The translations under genes were made by a program, and so were the position numbers. 64,000 nucleotides of DNA, taken from contig JADJOY010000012.1 of assembly GCA_016713535.1 (NCBI GenBank), positions 1 to 64,000 of the forward strand, given 5' to 3'. Origin of the DNA: JADJOY01 sp016713535 [NCBI: Deltaproteobacteria bacterium]. GTDB taxonomy: Bacteria; JADJOY01. Shown in pieces: positions 8,597 to 18,800 of this stretch. The notes below the pieces were generated by a model. It ran no database searches and had not been told where the DNA came from. It saw only the letters and a program-made list of their open reading frames with translations. Every line of letters begins with the position of its first letter. Position 1 is the stretch's first letter.

Positions 8597-10944
8597 ATGA
8601 CCCCACCTTCGACGAACCCCCAGCCCATCCACGCCGACTCCCCGGGGAGGAAGACCCGCGTGCGTGCTGTGCGCGCTCAACTGCGGGCTCGAGGTGCAGA
8701 CCGGCGGTCCCGACGGGCGGCGGATCGTGAAGGTCCACGGCGACGCGGACCACCCGGCCAGCCAGGGCTACCTGTGCGAGAAGGCCCAGCGGATGGACCA
8801 CTACCAGAACGGCGCCGACCGGCTGCGCTCGCCGATGCGTAGGCGATCCGACGGCCGCTACGAGGCGATCGACTGGGACACGGCGATCCGTGAGGTCGCG
8901 GCGCGCCTGAAGGAGGTGAAGGCGAACCACGGCGGCGAGGCGATCCTCTATTACGGCGGCGGCGCGCAGGGGAACCACCTCGGCGGAGCCTACGGCGACG
9001 CGACCCTCAAGGCGCTCGGCGTGACCTACCGCTCGAACGCGCTCGCGCAGGAGAAGACCGGCGAGTTCTGGGTGCAGGGCAAGATGTTCGGCACCGGTGT
9101 CCACGGCGACTTCGAGCGCTGCGAGGTGGCGGTCTTCATCGGCAAGAACCCGTGGCAGTCGCACGGCTTCGCGCGTGCCCGCGCGGTCTTGAAGGAGATC
9201 CACAAGGACCCGCGCCGCACGCTGATCGTGATCGACCCGCGCAACAGCGAGACCGCGCAGCTCGCCGACATCCACCTGCAGGTGCGCCCGGGATCCGACG
9301 CGTGGTGCCTGGCGGCGCTCGCCGGGATCGTGGTGCAGGAGGGGCTGGTGAAGCGCGACTGGGTCGCGCGCCACACCGGCGGCTTCGATGCGATCGAGCC
9401 AGTCCTGGCGCGCATCCCGGTCGCGCGGTTCGCCGAGGTGTGCGGTGTCGACGAGGCGCTGCTGCGCAGCGCGGCGCGCCGCATCGCGACCGCGGAGAGC
9501 GCCAGCGTCTTCGAGGACCTCGGGATGCAGATGAACCTGCACTCGACCCTCGGTAGCTAACTGCAGCGGCTGGTGTGGGTGCTGGGTGGCCACTACGGGC
9601 GGGCCGGCACCGCCAACGCCTACGTGCCGTTCCTGTCGCTCGCCAAGGCGAGCAAGGGCGACACCTCGGCCGGCAAGCGCAAGGGCCGCGCGTCGAGCGC
9701 CGCACCCCGGTCACTGGCTCGAAGATCATCATCGGCCTGGTGCCGTGCAACGTGATCCCCGAGGAGATCCTCACCGATCACCCGAAGCGCTTCCGCGCGA
9801 TGATCGTGGAGAGCGGCAACCCGGCGCACTCGCTCGCCGACAGCCAGCGCATGCGCCAGGCGATCCGTGCGCTCGAGCTCTCGGTGGTGATCGACGTGGC
9901 GATGACCGAGACCGCGCGGGTCGCCGACTACGTGCTGCCGGCCTCGAGCCAGTTCGAGAAGGTCGAGGCGACCTTCTTCAACATGGAGTTCCCGGACAAC
10001 GCCTTTCACCTTCGACAGCCGCTCTTCGAACCGCTCGAGGGTACGTTGCCCGAGGCGGAGATCCACGCGCGCTTGCTGGAGGAGATGGGCGAGCTCGGCG
10101 AGGCGGACTACCGCCCGCTGCGCTGGGCGCTTCGCCTCGGGCGCACGGCGTTCACGATCGCGTTCGCGGCGATGCAGGCGACGAGCCCGCGGATCGCCCG
10201 CTACGCGCCGGTGGTGCTCTATCGCACTCTCGGGCCGACGCTGCCGCGCGGGCTCGCGACCGCGGCGGTGGTGTGGGGATCTGCCAGATCCACGGGCTCG
10301 GCCACCGCGCGACCCTCGCGCGCGCCGGCTTCGGCGGGCCGCCTCCGCTCGCGGCGAACGTGCTCTTCGAGGCGCTGCTCGCGAAGCCCTCGGGCGTGGT
10401 GTTCGCGCGCAGCACCTTCGACGAGAGCTGGAACGCGATCTCGATGCCCGAGCACCGCATCCAGCTCCACCTGCCCGAGCTCCTCGCCGAGGTCGACAAG
10501 CTCGACGGCACGGCACCCCCGCGCGACCCCGACTTTCCCTTGATCCTCGCCGCCGGCGAGCGCCGCTCGGACACCAGCAACACCGCCGTGCGCGACACCG
10601 GGTGGCTGAAGCGCGGGCGCTACGGCACGTTGCGCGTGAGCCCCGGGGACGCCGCCGCGCTCGGCCTCGCCGATGGTGAGCGCGCCCGCCTCGCCACCCG
10701 CCGCGGCGGCGTCGAGGTGGAGGTCGAGATCTCGGAGATGCTGCCGCGCGGCAGCGTGTCGCTGCCGAACGGCCAGGGGCTCGCATACCCGGACCCGAGC
10801 GGCGCGCTGGTGGTGCGCGGGGTGGCGCCCAACGAGCTCACCGACTCGCGCGCCCGCGACCCGTTCGCCGGCACACCGTGGCACAAGTACGTGCCTGCGC
10901 GGCTCGAGAAGATCGTGAGCGGGACGTCAGGCCCGGCCCCGTGA
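8597..10944 (+). pseudogene. Broken molybdopterin oxidoreductase (formate dehydrogenase/nitrate reductase superfamily)
   Basis: Pieces in three frames spell one protein of about 780 residues. The N-terminal piece has the iron-sulfur motif CVLCALNC (from 8661) and GYLCEKAQRMDHY, then EAIDWDTAIREVA. A TAA at 9558-9560 interrupts it after HSTLGS. The same frame continues with WVLGGHYGRAGTANAYVPF, shifts near 9710 to IIIGLVPCNVIPEEIL...VADYVLPASSQFEKVE, and shifts again near 10275 to the C-terminal molybdopterin dinucleotide-binding part (LILAAGERRSDTSNTAVRDTGW; VSLPNGQGL). A start at 8597 is out of frame with the Cys motif. Members use bis-MGD and a 4Fe-4S cluster. No partner subunit lies nearby. 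With one stop and about three shifts it is probably non-functional unless the sequence is wrong. Confidence 0.75.
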
Positions 10945-10986
10945 GCAGGACCGGCCGGAGTCGGGCGACCGCGGGGCAGCGTGCGC

Positions 10987-11100
10987 TCAGCTCTCGAGGA
11001 TGTCGCCCTCGGTGAGCGCGGGCGTGCGCGAGCCGGCCTGGGTGAAGAGGTCGCCGTAGAAGAGAGTCCGGGTGGTGCGGTCGCCGAGGTAGGCCGTGAA
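10987..11100 (-). pseudogene. Fragment of the metallo-beta-lactamase-fold gene at 13.7-14.5 kb
   Basis: On the minus strand this reads TAYLGDRTTRTLFYGDLF, then [18 protein letters not shown], then stop. The intact copy at about 13913-14020 reads [17 protein letters not shown] and [17 protein letters not shown]. The DNA match is about 88% over some 105 bases. The fragment has no start, and its 5' side ends within a few bases of the palindrome at 11105. It is a remnant of duplication or rearrangement. Confidence 0.8.
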
Positions 11101-11104
11101 GTCA

Positions 11105-11128
11105 GGCACCTCGCGAGGGTGCCGGATG
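11105..11128. repeat. Palindrome related to the one after tRNA-Arg (copy 2)
   Basis: GGCACCTCGCGAGG, then GTGCCGGATG, matches the copy at 6886-6913 apart from one substitution and one inserted G. The outer flanks GTGA and GGATGA are also shared. It abuts the truncated gene fragment at 10987-11100. Confidence 0.65.
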
Positions 11129-11179
11129 AACGCGTCTGAACGGCTCCCGCGATGAGCCGCGTGCGACGACGGCGCGTCC

Positions 11180-11620
11180 TCAGCGCTCCAGGACCTCGCA
11201 GGTATTCGGTGCGCGCTCGATGCGGAACCGGTACTCGGATCCGGCCGGCACCTTGACGAAGAACGGGGCTGCGCCAGCCGCGGTGTACTCGATGACGAGA
11301 TCCGTCGGGCGCTTGCAGGGCTTGATGGCCGAGCCTTTCATCGTGGCGCAACTGACCACGCCCGGTCCGAAGCTCATGTCCATCGTGCCGTCGGCAGCCG
11401 CCCGCGCCGAGCCTCGGACCGCGCCGCTGGCCAGTGCCGCGTCGAAGTCGGCGCGCGTGATCGTCGCGCAGGGGCGCGACGGCGCATCGCCCGGCGCGCC
11501 GCTCGGCGACCACCAGACTGCGAGCGCGCCGATGACGAACGCGAAGGGCAGCACGCGCTTCAGCCACGCTGGCGGCGCCTTTGCGGCAGCCTTGGTGTCG
11601 GAGTTCCCGCCGGTCGCCAC
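11180..11620 (-). CDS. Small membrane-anchored protein of unknown function
   Basis: 146 residues from a GTG at 11620 with AGGAG 7 bases upstream. A basic N-terminus is followed by one membrane helix (VLPFAFVIGALAVWW, about residues 20-35). The soluble remainder contains three Cys (CATITRADF, SCATMKG, TCEVLER) and a stretch resembling immunoglobulin-like or C2-like strands (TDLVIEYTAAGAAPFFVKV). It probably faces the periplasm. I do not recognise the family. It is divergent from the DUF1566 lipoprotein gene with about 340 bases between; that gap has no other gene and I see no clear promoter in it. Confidence 0.6.
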   Translation of the reverse strand: MATGGNSDTKAAAKAPPAWLKRVLPFAFVIGALAVWWSPSGAPGDAPSRPCATITRADFDAALASGAVRGSARAAADGTMDMSFGPGVVSCATMKGSAIKPCKRPTDLVIEYTAAGAAPFFVKVPAGSEYRFRIERAPNTCEVLER

Positions 11621-11961
11621 GCAACTTCTCCTTTCTCGCTGCGCTGGACCACCGCGGGCGATCACGGCGCAGCGCGGGACGCTAGAACCTCGCCGTGCGA
11701 AAAGCAATCGCCAGCACGAGCGGCTGCGGCGCCAGCTCCGCAGCGAAGGTGGAGATCTCGGTACGCCGGGTCTCGGTCCGCTCGACGATCGCGGTCGAAC
11801 CCTGGGTGGCGAGCGCGGTCGATCCGCCCGGGCTCGGACGCCTGATGTCTCGCGGCGCTCGCTCGCTGCCGGTGAGAGCCGCTTCGCTTCGAGGCGGCCA
11901 TTGCATAGAGTCGACGGAGGGGGAACGTCGGTGTGCCGATGTTCGTAGGAGGGGGCAAGGC

Positions 11962-13629
11962 ATGGCACGACGGGGGCGCGAGTCGTTGGCGGGCTGGGCG
12001 GTGCTCGCGCTGCTCGCGCTGGTGTCCTGCGATCGCGGCGAGCCGCCGCGCCAGGTTGCGCTGCCCGAGCCACGCGTGTGCGCGGATCTGTGCGTCAGCG
12101 CGGACCCATGCAAGGTGGGTAGCTGCGACGAGCACGGCGTCTGCCGCTTCGGCGCCGCCCGGCCGGGCACGGCCTGCCCCGAGGGGCTGTGTGACGATCA
12201 GGGTGCGTGCCGCCCGCCGGTCTGGTGCGATCCCAAGACTGGCCTGTGCTGGCAGGACCCTCAGAAAGACGCCTACACCTCGACCGACGTGGGTCTACGG
12301 CCCGAGGAGGCACGGGGCTATTGCGACGAGCTGGCGCTGGGAGGCTTCGACGACTGGCGTGTCCCCACCATCGACGAGCTGCGCACGCTGGTCGCCGGCC
12401 ACGCCAGCACCCAGCTCGGCGGGAGCTGCGGCGTCACGGTGGGAAGCGAGACCGGCGATGGCCTGGACCCCGCGTGCCTGGGAGGGGACGAGTACGCGGG
12501 ACCAGGCGCCAACGGTTGCTTCTGGCTGCCTGAGCTGGGTGGTTCCTGCGACAAGCCGGATCCCGCGGTGCACGGCCACCCGCTCGAGACCTGGGCCAGC
12601 GACCGGGCGGTGGACGAGCCCGAGCGCTGGGTGGCGTACGTCACGTTCGACACTGGCGCGGTCGGCTTCAACCACGTGTGCAGCTATGGCGACGTGCGCT
12701 GTGTGCGCACCTCCGACGACAAGCCGCCGGCACAGTGCGGCTGCGGACCGTGCTCGTCGCTCGGCTCGGCTTCGAGTCCGTCGATCGCCACCGAGTGCGA
12801 CGTGGATGTCTGCCCGCAGAGCGACAAGCTCGCGCTGACGATCCGTGTGCCGGAGAAGCTGCCGCAGACCGCGAGCCAGCTCCTGGGATTCCTCTACACG
12901 GACGCCGACTGGGAGTTCCCGCCGGCGCGCCCCCCCGACGGTGGCACGGACACCAACCAGGTGCTGTCTCCCGACATCGACGCCGGGCGCCCGCTGACCC
13001 TCGAGATCCCTGGCTGCACCTACTATCGGGAGGCGCTGCTGACGGGCGCCTACCACCTCTACGTCCACCTCCAGCTCGAACCCAAGTTCCCGCCGCTGCC
13101 GGTCGACGGTGACTACTACTACGGCAAGGACGTGGCACCGCTGGTGTTCCCCTTCGACGGGCAAGCTCACCGCCAGACCGTGAAGCCGATCGAGATCACA
13201 CTGGATCCGGTACACACGGGCTGCTCGGGCGACGCGGACTTCGCGTGCCCGGACGGCTCGTGCGTCGCGGACCCCAGCTCGTGCCCGGCGAGCGCGTGCG
13301 ATTCCATGCCGGGCGACGACGACGTGGTCACGTGCCGCTACCGCTCGAGCTTCGTGGCCGACAACTGCGCGGACTTCCCGGCGGCGGCGGGCTGGACGGA
13401 AGCGGAGGTCGCGAGCCTGTGCGCGGGGCAGGCGGGTGCCGATCCCGCGACGGTAGTCGTGACCCGCGGCGAGAGCTGCCTGGTCGAGAAGGGCGGCGCC
13501 GCCGGCAAGCGCCGCTGCGCGGTGACGAGCGACGGGCGGCCGTGGTTCGCCTATGGCACGCCCGGTTTCGTGTGCACGACGATCCTGGGAGGAGCCGACC
13601 AGGTCGGACCCTTCTGCGAGGCCTACTGA
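11962..13629 (+). CDS. Cys-rich lipoprotein with a DUF1566 (Lcl-type) domain
   Basis: 555 residues from the ATG at 11962 (AGGAGGGGG upstream). A lipobox LVSC (Cys about residue 23) marks an outer-membrane lipoprotein. A Cys-rich EGF-like stretch follows ([21 protein letters not shown]). The DUF1566 domain is marked by [19 protein letters not shown] and TIDELRTLV (about residues 110-130) and by [19 protein letters not shown] and GDVRCVR near 215-250. In this family the domain is found on cell-surface proteins with unclear binding role. The C-terminal half is strand-rich with paired Cys and no known domain that I can name. It appears to be a single-gene unit. Confidence 0.7.
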   Translation: MARRGRESLAGWAVLALLALVSCDRGEPPRQVALPEPRVCADLCVSADPCKVGSCDEHGVCRFGAARPGTACPEGLCDDQGACRPPVWCDPKTGLCWQDPQKDAYTSTDVGLRPEEARGYCDELALGGFDDWRVPTIDELRTLVAGHASTQLGGSCGVTVGSETGDGLDPACLGGDEYAGPGANGCFWLPELGGSCDKPDPAVHGHPLETWASDRAVDEPERWVAYVTFDTGAVGFNHVCSYGDVRCVRTSDDKPPAQCGCGPCSSLGSASSPSIATECDVDVCPQSDKLALTIRVPEKLPQTASQLLGFLYTDADWEFPPARPPDGGTDTNQVLSPDIDAGRPLTLEIPGCTYYREALLTGAYHLYVHLQLEPKFPPLPVDGDYYYGKDVAPLVFPFDGQAHRQTVKPIEITLDPVHTGCSGDADFACPDGSCVADPSSCPASACDSMPGDDDVVTCRYRSSFVADNCADFPAAAGWTEAEVASLCAGQAGADPATVVVTRGESCLVEKGGAAGKRRCAVTSDGRPWFAYGTPGFVCTTILGGADQVGPFCEAY

Positions 13630-13639
13630 GCCGGCGCTG

Positions 13640-13722
13640 GCGACGGGGGATGGAACCCCCGTCGCTACGACTGCAGGTCGTCGTGAGGTTCTCGTAGGGC
13701 GGGGGCCTCCGTGGCCCCGCCC
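13640..13722. repeat. Two intergenic hairpin words
   Basis: At 13640-13668 GCGACGGGGG pairs with CCCCCGTCGC, followed by TAC. At 13694-13722 GTAG precedes GGCGGGGCC-type arms around CTCCGTG. They lie between the stops of convergent genes (13629 and 13738) and may also end transcription. The first word recurs at 29255, 53050 and 53320. Confidence 0.75.
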
Positions 13723-13737
13723 GCGCGGCCGTGCCGT

Positions 13738-14461
13738 TCACCGCTCGAGGGTGTCGGCGAGCGCCAGCAGCAGCTTCTCGCCGTCGCCGCGCCACGACGA
13801 GCCGTGCATGCAGGCGAGCGTCGTGGGCTGGGTGCGCGCGAGCCGCTCGAGGAGCATCCGGGTGTCGCGCGCGTGGGCGTAGTAGTCCATGCCGGCGCGC
13901 ATCGCCTCGCTCGGGCCGAGGATGTCGCCCTCGGTGAGCGCGGGTGCGCGTGAGCCCGCCTGGGTGAAGAGGTCGCCGCAGAAGAGCGTCCGCGTGGTGC
14001 GCTCGCCGAGGTAGCCGGTCTCCCAGCCGTGCGGGAGGTGGGGCGCGTCGTACCACTCGACGACGTGGCGGCCGAGGGTGATCGTCTCGCCGTGGGGCGA
14101 GTGCCCGCGGCGGCCGGTCGGCGAGGTCGTTCATGGACACCATCGCCGCCACCTGGCTGCACACCGGCTCGGCGCGCGGCGCGGCGGCGAGGAACGAGTT
14201 GAGCGAGCCGGACTCGTCCGCCTCGACGTGCGAGAACGCCACGTAGCGCAGCCGCTCGATCGGGATGACTCGCCCGACCGCCTCGGACACCGCCGGGAAG
14301 AGCTTGCGCGGGCCGGTGTGGAAGAGTAGCGGCTCGTCGTCGGCGATCAGGAACTGGTTGAACATGAAGCCGCCCGGCACGACGTCGAGCGGCGTGCTGA
14401 TGCGGTAGATGCCGTCGGCGATCTCGTCGACGGTGGTGTCGGAGTGGGGAAGGGCGTTCAT
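13738..14461 (-). pseudogene. Flavodiiron-like metallo-beta-lactamase-fold protein with one frameshift
   Basis: About 240 residues. The start at 14461 has AAAGGAG 8 bases upstream. The N-terminal part ([20 protein letters not shown]...[17 protein letters not shown]) contains [15 protein letters not shown], matching the HxExD iron-ligand motif of the oxygen-binding diiron (ODP/flavodiiron) family. Near 14105 the frame slips by one base in a C/G run. The rest ([22 protein letters not shown]) continues with [10 protein letters not shown], the late [10 protein letters not shown] and a TGA at 13738-13740. Members reduce O2 or NO or act as sensors. The start overlaps the tetR stop by 4 bases (ATGA), so the two are co-translated. 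A single indel in a homopolymer makes a sequencing error plausible. Confidence 0.75.
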
Positions 14462-15093
14462 CGGAGGTTCTCCTTTCGGTTGGATCGCGGGGGACGCCGC
14501 GCGGCGCTCTCGATCAACGTGACGAGGGCGTCGCTGACGACGACCACCGCCTGGGCGCCGGTGAAGCCGGCGCCGGTGAGGGTCTGCCAGGTGGGGAAGT
14601 CGAGGAGCGCCGTGGCGAGCGCCACTGGCGCCTTGGGCGGGGCGCCCGTGAAGCGCGGGGCGAAGGCGAGCCGCACCAGCTCGGCGCGTTCCGCGGCGGT
14701 GGCCTCGAGGAGGTCGCGGAGCGCCGGGAGCTCGAGCGCGTCGCGCGCGGACCAGCGCAGCCAGGGCGCGGCGTGCGCGTAGAAGGCGAACGTGCTCTGC
14801 GCGAGCGCTCGGATCCGCGCCGGCGCGCCGGCGATGGCCTCGAGCGCCGCGCGCGTGACGGGCGGTGGACCGGCCTCGATGACCGCGCCGGTGCAGTGCG
14901 GGATCAGGTCGTTGCGGGTGGGGAAGTACTTGTAGACGGTGGGCAGCGACACGCCCGCGCGCCGCGCGATCATCTCGTGGGTCGTGCCCACGCCGCCGTT
15001 CTCCGCGTGAAGCTCCACGGTGGCCTCGACGATGCGCCGACGGGTGAGCTCGGCGGCGGCGAGCCGGCTGCTGCGGTCGTAGCTGCGTTTCAT
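14458..15093 (-). CDS. TetR/AcrR-family transcriptional regulator
   Basis: 211 residues. The N-terminal helix-turn-helix is clear: [17 protein letters not shown], then [24 protein letters not shown] (about residues 18-62). The ligand domain is helical ([21 protein letters not shown]). It is the first gene of a two-gene unit with the diiron-type protein, overlapping its start by 4 bases. A strong promoter and an inverted repeat sit immediately in front of its own start, so autoregulation together with control of the downstream gene is likely. The inducer is unknown. Confidence 0.85.
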   Translation of the reverse strand: MKRSYDRSSRLAAAELTRRRIVEATVELHAENGGVGTTHEMIARRAGVSLPTVYKYFPTRNDLIPHCTGAVIEAGPPPVTRAALEAIAGAPARIRALAQSTFAFYAHAAPWLRWSARDALELPALRDLLEATAAERAELVRLAFAPRFTGAPPKAPVALATALLDFPTWQTLTGAGFTGAQAVVVVSDALVTLIESAARRPPRSNRKENLR

Positions 15094-15094
15094 T

Positions 15095-15131
15095 GTTGAT
15101 AATGTATAAAATGAATTTAGGAGTTGTCAAC
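15095..15131 (-). promoter_or_regulatory. Promoter and candidate operator of the tetR unit
   Basis: Reading leftward, TTGACA (15130-15125), 16 bases, then TATACA (15108-15103) form a near-consensus sigma-70 promoter in an AT-rich patch unlike the surroundings. The predicted start of transcription lies about 3 bases before the ATG at 15093, so the message may be leaderless. GTTGATAA (15095-15102) and TTGTCAAC (15124-15131) form an 8-bp inverted repeat with one mismatch that covers both promoter boxes, as expected for a TetR operator. Confidence 0.7.
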
Positions 15132-15246
15132 TTAAATGCAGCGCGCCGAGAAGGTCACACGGCGCCGCCGCCGGCCGGGTCCGCCGGGGTCGCGGGCCCG
15201 CGGGCAGCTTTCGTATGCTGCGCCGGTCTCGAGCCAAGGAGGCGCG

Positions 15247-15816
15247 ATGCGCACGGTCCAGTTCCGCTCGGTGGTCCCTATGGTGATGGCGTTCGCGGTG
15301 GTGGTCGTGGCGCTCGCCGTCCCGCGCGTCGCGCGCGCGGAGAAGCTCGTGCTCGCGTGCCAGGAGGACGACATCAAGGGGGGTCCCACGGCACCCCCGT
15401 TGGTCCAGACGATCGTCATCGAGACCGGTGGCTCGCCGAGCGTCCAGGTGAAGGCGCCGTACGGGACCCTCGAGCTCCCGGCTCGAGTCGTCGCGAACGA
15501 CGTCGGCACACACGTCACCGCCGCGGGCGCCGCGAAGGCACGCATGCCCATGAGGAAGGACGTCGATGCGTGCCTCGCGAAGGAAAAGCCACCCGCGCCG
15601 GGACAGCCGCTCGATGCTTGGGCGGCGCAGACCTGCCGCCTTCACGCGGCTTCCACGCCCGAGCCCGTGGCGGTCGAGGTGTCCGTCGACATCACGATCC
15701 TGGAAGGGGACGTCACCGCCACCGTGGAGCGCAGCTACGCGGGTGACGACAGGGCCGCGGCCGAGCGCTACGCGATGCCGTCGCGTCCCACGTGCAAGGT
15801 CGAGTCGCGCAAGTGA
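15247..15816 (+). CDS. Exported protein of unknown function, first gene of a three-gene operon
   Basis: 189 residues; AAGGAGG lies 5 bases before the ATG. The signal peptide (VVPMVMAFAVVVVALAVPRVARA) is cut near residue 31. The mature part is acidic and strand-rich with three Cys (LACQED, DACLAKE, QTCRL) and KVESRK at the end. I do not recognise a domain. Its stop (TGA 15814-15816) overlaps the GTG start of the next gene by 4 bases, so it is translationally coupled to the 1800-residue PPC/VWA protein and probably works with it outside the inner membrane. Confidence 0.6.
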   Translation: MRTVQFRSVVPMVMAFAVVVVALAVPRVARAEKLVLACQEDDIKGGPTAPPLVQTIVIETGGSPSVQVKAPYGTLELPARVVANDVGTHVTAAGAAKARMPMRKDVDACLAKEKPPAPGQPLDAWAAQTCRLHAASTPEPVAVEVSVDITILEGDVTATVERSYAGDDRAAAERYAMPSRPTCKVESRK

Positions 15817-18800
15817 GACGGTGCTCGGGTGCGCCGCGCGTGCCGCTTGGGCACGCGCTCGCGGTGCTGGCGTGCGTCGCGGCACTGCCGTTCGCAGGAC
15901 CGGCGCGCGCCGACCCGCCGCTGTGCGTCCCCGAGCGCGAGCCCAACGACTCGCCGGCGACGGCGCTCGCCGTGACCGGCGGGTTCTGCGTGAGCGGTGC
16001 CCTCGACGACCGCGACACCGACACGATCCGCTTCACCGTGCCCGCGGACCAGGCGGCGCGCGGCTGGAAGGTGTCGATCGACACCTCGTTCGCGGCCTCG
16101 ACGCGGTTTATCGCGATGCGTGCCGAGCACGGCGCGGACGGTGCGCCGGCGACCGGGAGCGAGGCGTTTCGGCTCACCTCGGACGAGAACGCCTCGAGCG
16201 CGAACCTCGACGGGGTGCTGCTGCGCGGCGGCAGCTACTTCCTGCTGCTCCAGACCAGCGGCGGAGGCCCCTACGAGGTCCGGGTGGAGCCCGGTGCCGC
16301 CCCAGAGGCCATCGAGCGCGAGCCCAACGATGCGCCGGCTCAGGCCACGCCGCTCGCGCTCGGTGTCCGCACCGCCGGCGACCTGAACGGCTCCGAGGAC
16401 CAGTTCCGCTTCTCCGTGAGCGAGGCCAACGCGCGCCGCAGCCTGTCGCTCGGAGTCGCGGGTCCGGTCGGCGAGTGGCTCTCGGCGGAGCTGCGCAAGC
16501 CAGGCGGCGAGCCGCTGCTCACCCACTCCGAGCGGATGACCGGGCCGATCGCGCTCTCCGACCTCGGCCTCGAGCCGGGCGACTACACGGTGCGGCTCTA
16601 TCCCGGCGCCGTGGATCCGAGCCCCTACTGGCTCACGCTCACCGCGGGCCTGCCGCGCAGCCCGGGACGCGAGGACGAGCCCAACGACACGGCCGCCCAG
16701 GCGCGGCCCCTCGCCCTCGGCAAACCCTTCGGTGGCCGCATCGGCTGGAGCGACGACGTCGACGTGTGGGCGATCCCGCCCGACCCGCGCTTCGCCGGCA
16801 AACGCGTGGAGCTCAAGCTCGAGAGCCCGTCTCGCGCGCCCCGCCGCCTGTGCCTGAACGACGAGGGCGGCGAGGCGCTCGCCTGCCGCACGGCCACGAG
16901 CATCAAGCTGCCCGGGCTCTCGCTCGGCGACCGGCCGCACACGGTCACGGTCTCGGGCGCCCCCGATCCGCGCCAGCCCTACACGCTCACGCTTCGTCTC
17001 GCCGGCGCCGACGAGCCGGACGTCGAGAGCGAGCCCAACGACCTGTCCCGGCTCGCGACGCCGATGGATGCCGCGCGCGCGGTGCGCGGCCGGCTCGAGG
17101 GCGAGGACGTGGACTTCTTCCGCGTCCGCGTGAGCGGCGCACCACAGCTCTGGCGGGTCGCCTCGCGGGGCGGCGGCGTGACGTCGCTCTCGATCCTGGA
17201 CGTGCGCGGCGCTGTGGTCGGCTCGTCCTCGGTCTCACCCGACACCGTGCGCGCGATCGCCGCCGCGGCGCTCGCGGGCGCCGACGGTCCGCCGACCACC
17301 GTCGAGACCTCCGACGCGCTGCTCCTGCCCGGCGACTACTGGATCCGCATCGGCGGTCGCGACGCCGACTACGAGGTCCAGGCGCGCGCGGTCGGCGCTC
17401 CCGACCCCGACGCCGAGCGCGAGCCCAACGACAACGACCGCCAGGCGCACCTGCTCCGGGTCGGCGTGCCGCGCACCGGCTCGCTCGAGGACGAGTCCGA
17501 CCACGACGTGTACCGGTTCTCGCTCGCAGGTCCCGCGCACGTGGCGCTCGAGGTGGTGCCGCCACCGGGAGCGGTGATCGACACCGGGATCGAGTGGGGC
17601 TACCCGTCGACCAAGCGCCCGACGTTCCGAGCCCGCGACGGCGCAGCCGTGTACGACGCCTATCTCGACCCGGGCGACTACACCGCCAACCTGAGCGCGT
17701 ACGTCGCCAAGTCCGGCCGCTACCGCATCACGCTCACGCAGCGCTCGCCGTTCGAGCTGCCCGACGACCGTGAGCCGAACGACAGCCCGCAGCAGGCCGG
17801 TCCGCTGCCTCCGGGCCAGACCGTCGAGGGCGATCTCGGCGAGCGGGGCGATCTCGACTGGTTCGTGCTGCCGGTCCTCGAGCGCGCCGGCCCGCTGCGC
17901 GCGGACCTCGAGAACGACGAGGCGCGTCTCGAGCTCGTGGTCGGCGGTCAGCCGCTCGAGGGCCGCCTCGACCGGAGCACGCACCGCTTCGAGGCCGAGC
18001 TGCCCGCGGGCACCGAGGCGAAGCTCGGCGTGCGCGGCACCGGCCGCTACCGGCTGCGGGTGGCGTTCCCGAACGGACCGCCGCCGGCGTCGCCACCTCC
18101 CCCGCTGCCCGTGACGGCCAGCCTCGCGCTCGGCGACACCCCGGTCGCCGCGTTCTGGACCCGCGGCCAGCGCGTGAAGGGGGCGGCCGAGGTGACGAAC
18201 ACGGGGCGCGAGGCCGTCGAGCTCGCCCTCGACACGTCCAGCAGCCACTTCGCGTACCGCCCCGTGCTCGCCCGGGCGTCGCTCAGGCTCGCTGCGGGCG
18301 CCACCGAGCGCGTGCCGGTGGAGATCGCCGTGCTTCCCGACGCGTGGGCCGACCGCGACGTGCAGATCGCGATGCGCGCGACTCGCGCCGCCGACGGCGC
18401 CTCGGCGAGCACGTTCGCGCGGCTCATCGCCGACCCGATGGCGCCACCGATGAACGAAGAGACGAGCTTCCCGATCCCGGCCGAGCTGCTCGGCGGGTTC
18501 GACGTCGCGTCGAGCGCCCTGGGTGGCGTGGTGGTGGGAGCGTCCGACGAGCGCGACGCCGAGCAGCGTGCGCTGCTCCACGATGGCCTGATGTCGTCCG
18601 GGGGCTACCGGGTGCGCGCCGACTCGCTTCCGCAGGAGCTCACCGTGCGCTTCGGTGGCGATCGCCCGTGGCCGATCCGCGGCATCGCGATCCATCCCCA
18701 GTTCGCGGGGCAGCTCTACCCGGCCGAGCAGCTCGCCGACTTCGAGCTCTTGCTCTCGGCCGACGGAACCTCGTTCCAGCCCGCGCTGCGCGCGCGCCTC

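Noticed and set aside
8058-9593. 511-residue minus-strand frame over the molybdopterin gene
   Set aside because: It is the complement of clear iron-sulfur and cofactor-binding motifs on the plus strand and has no recognisable fold.
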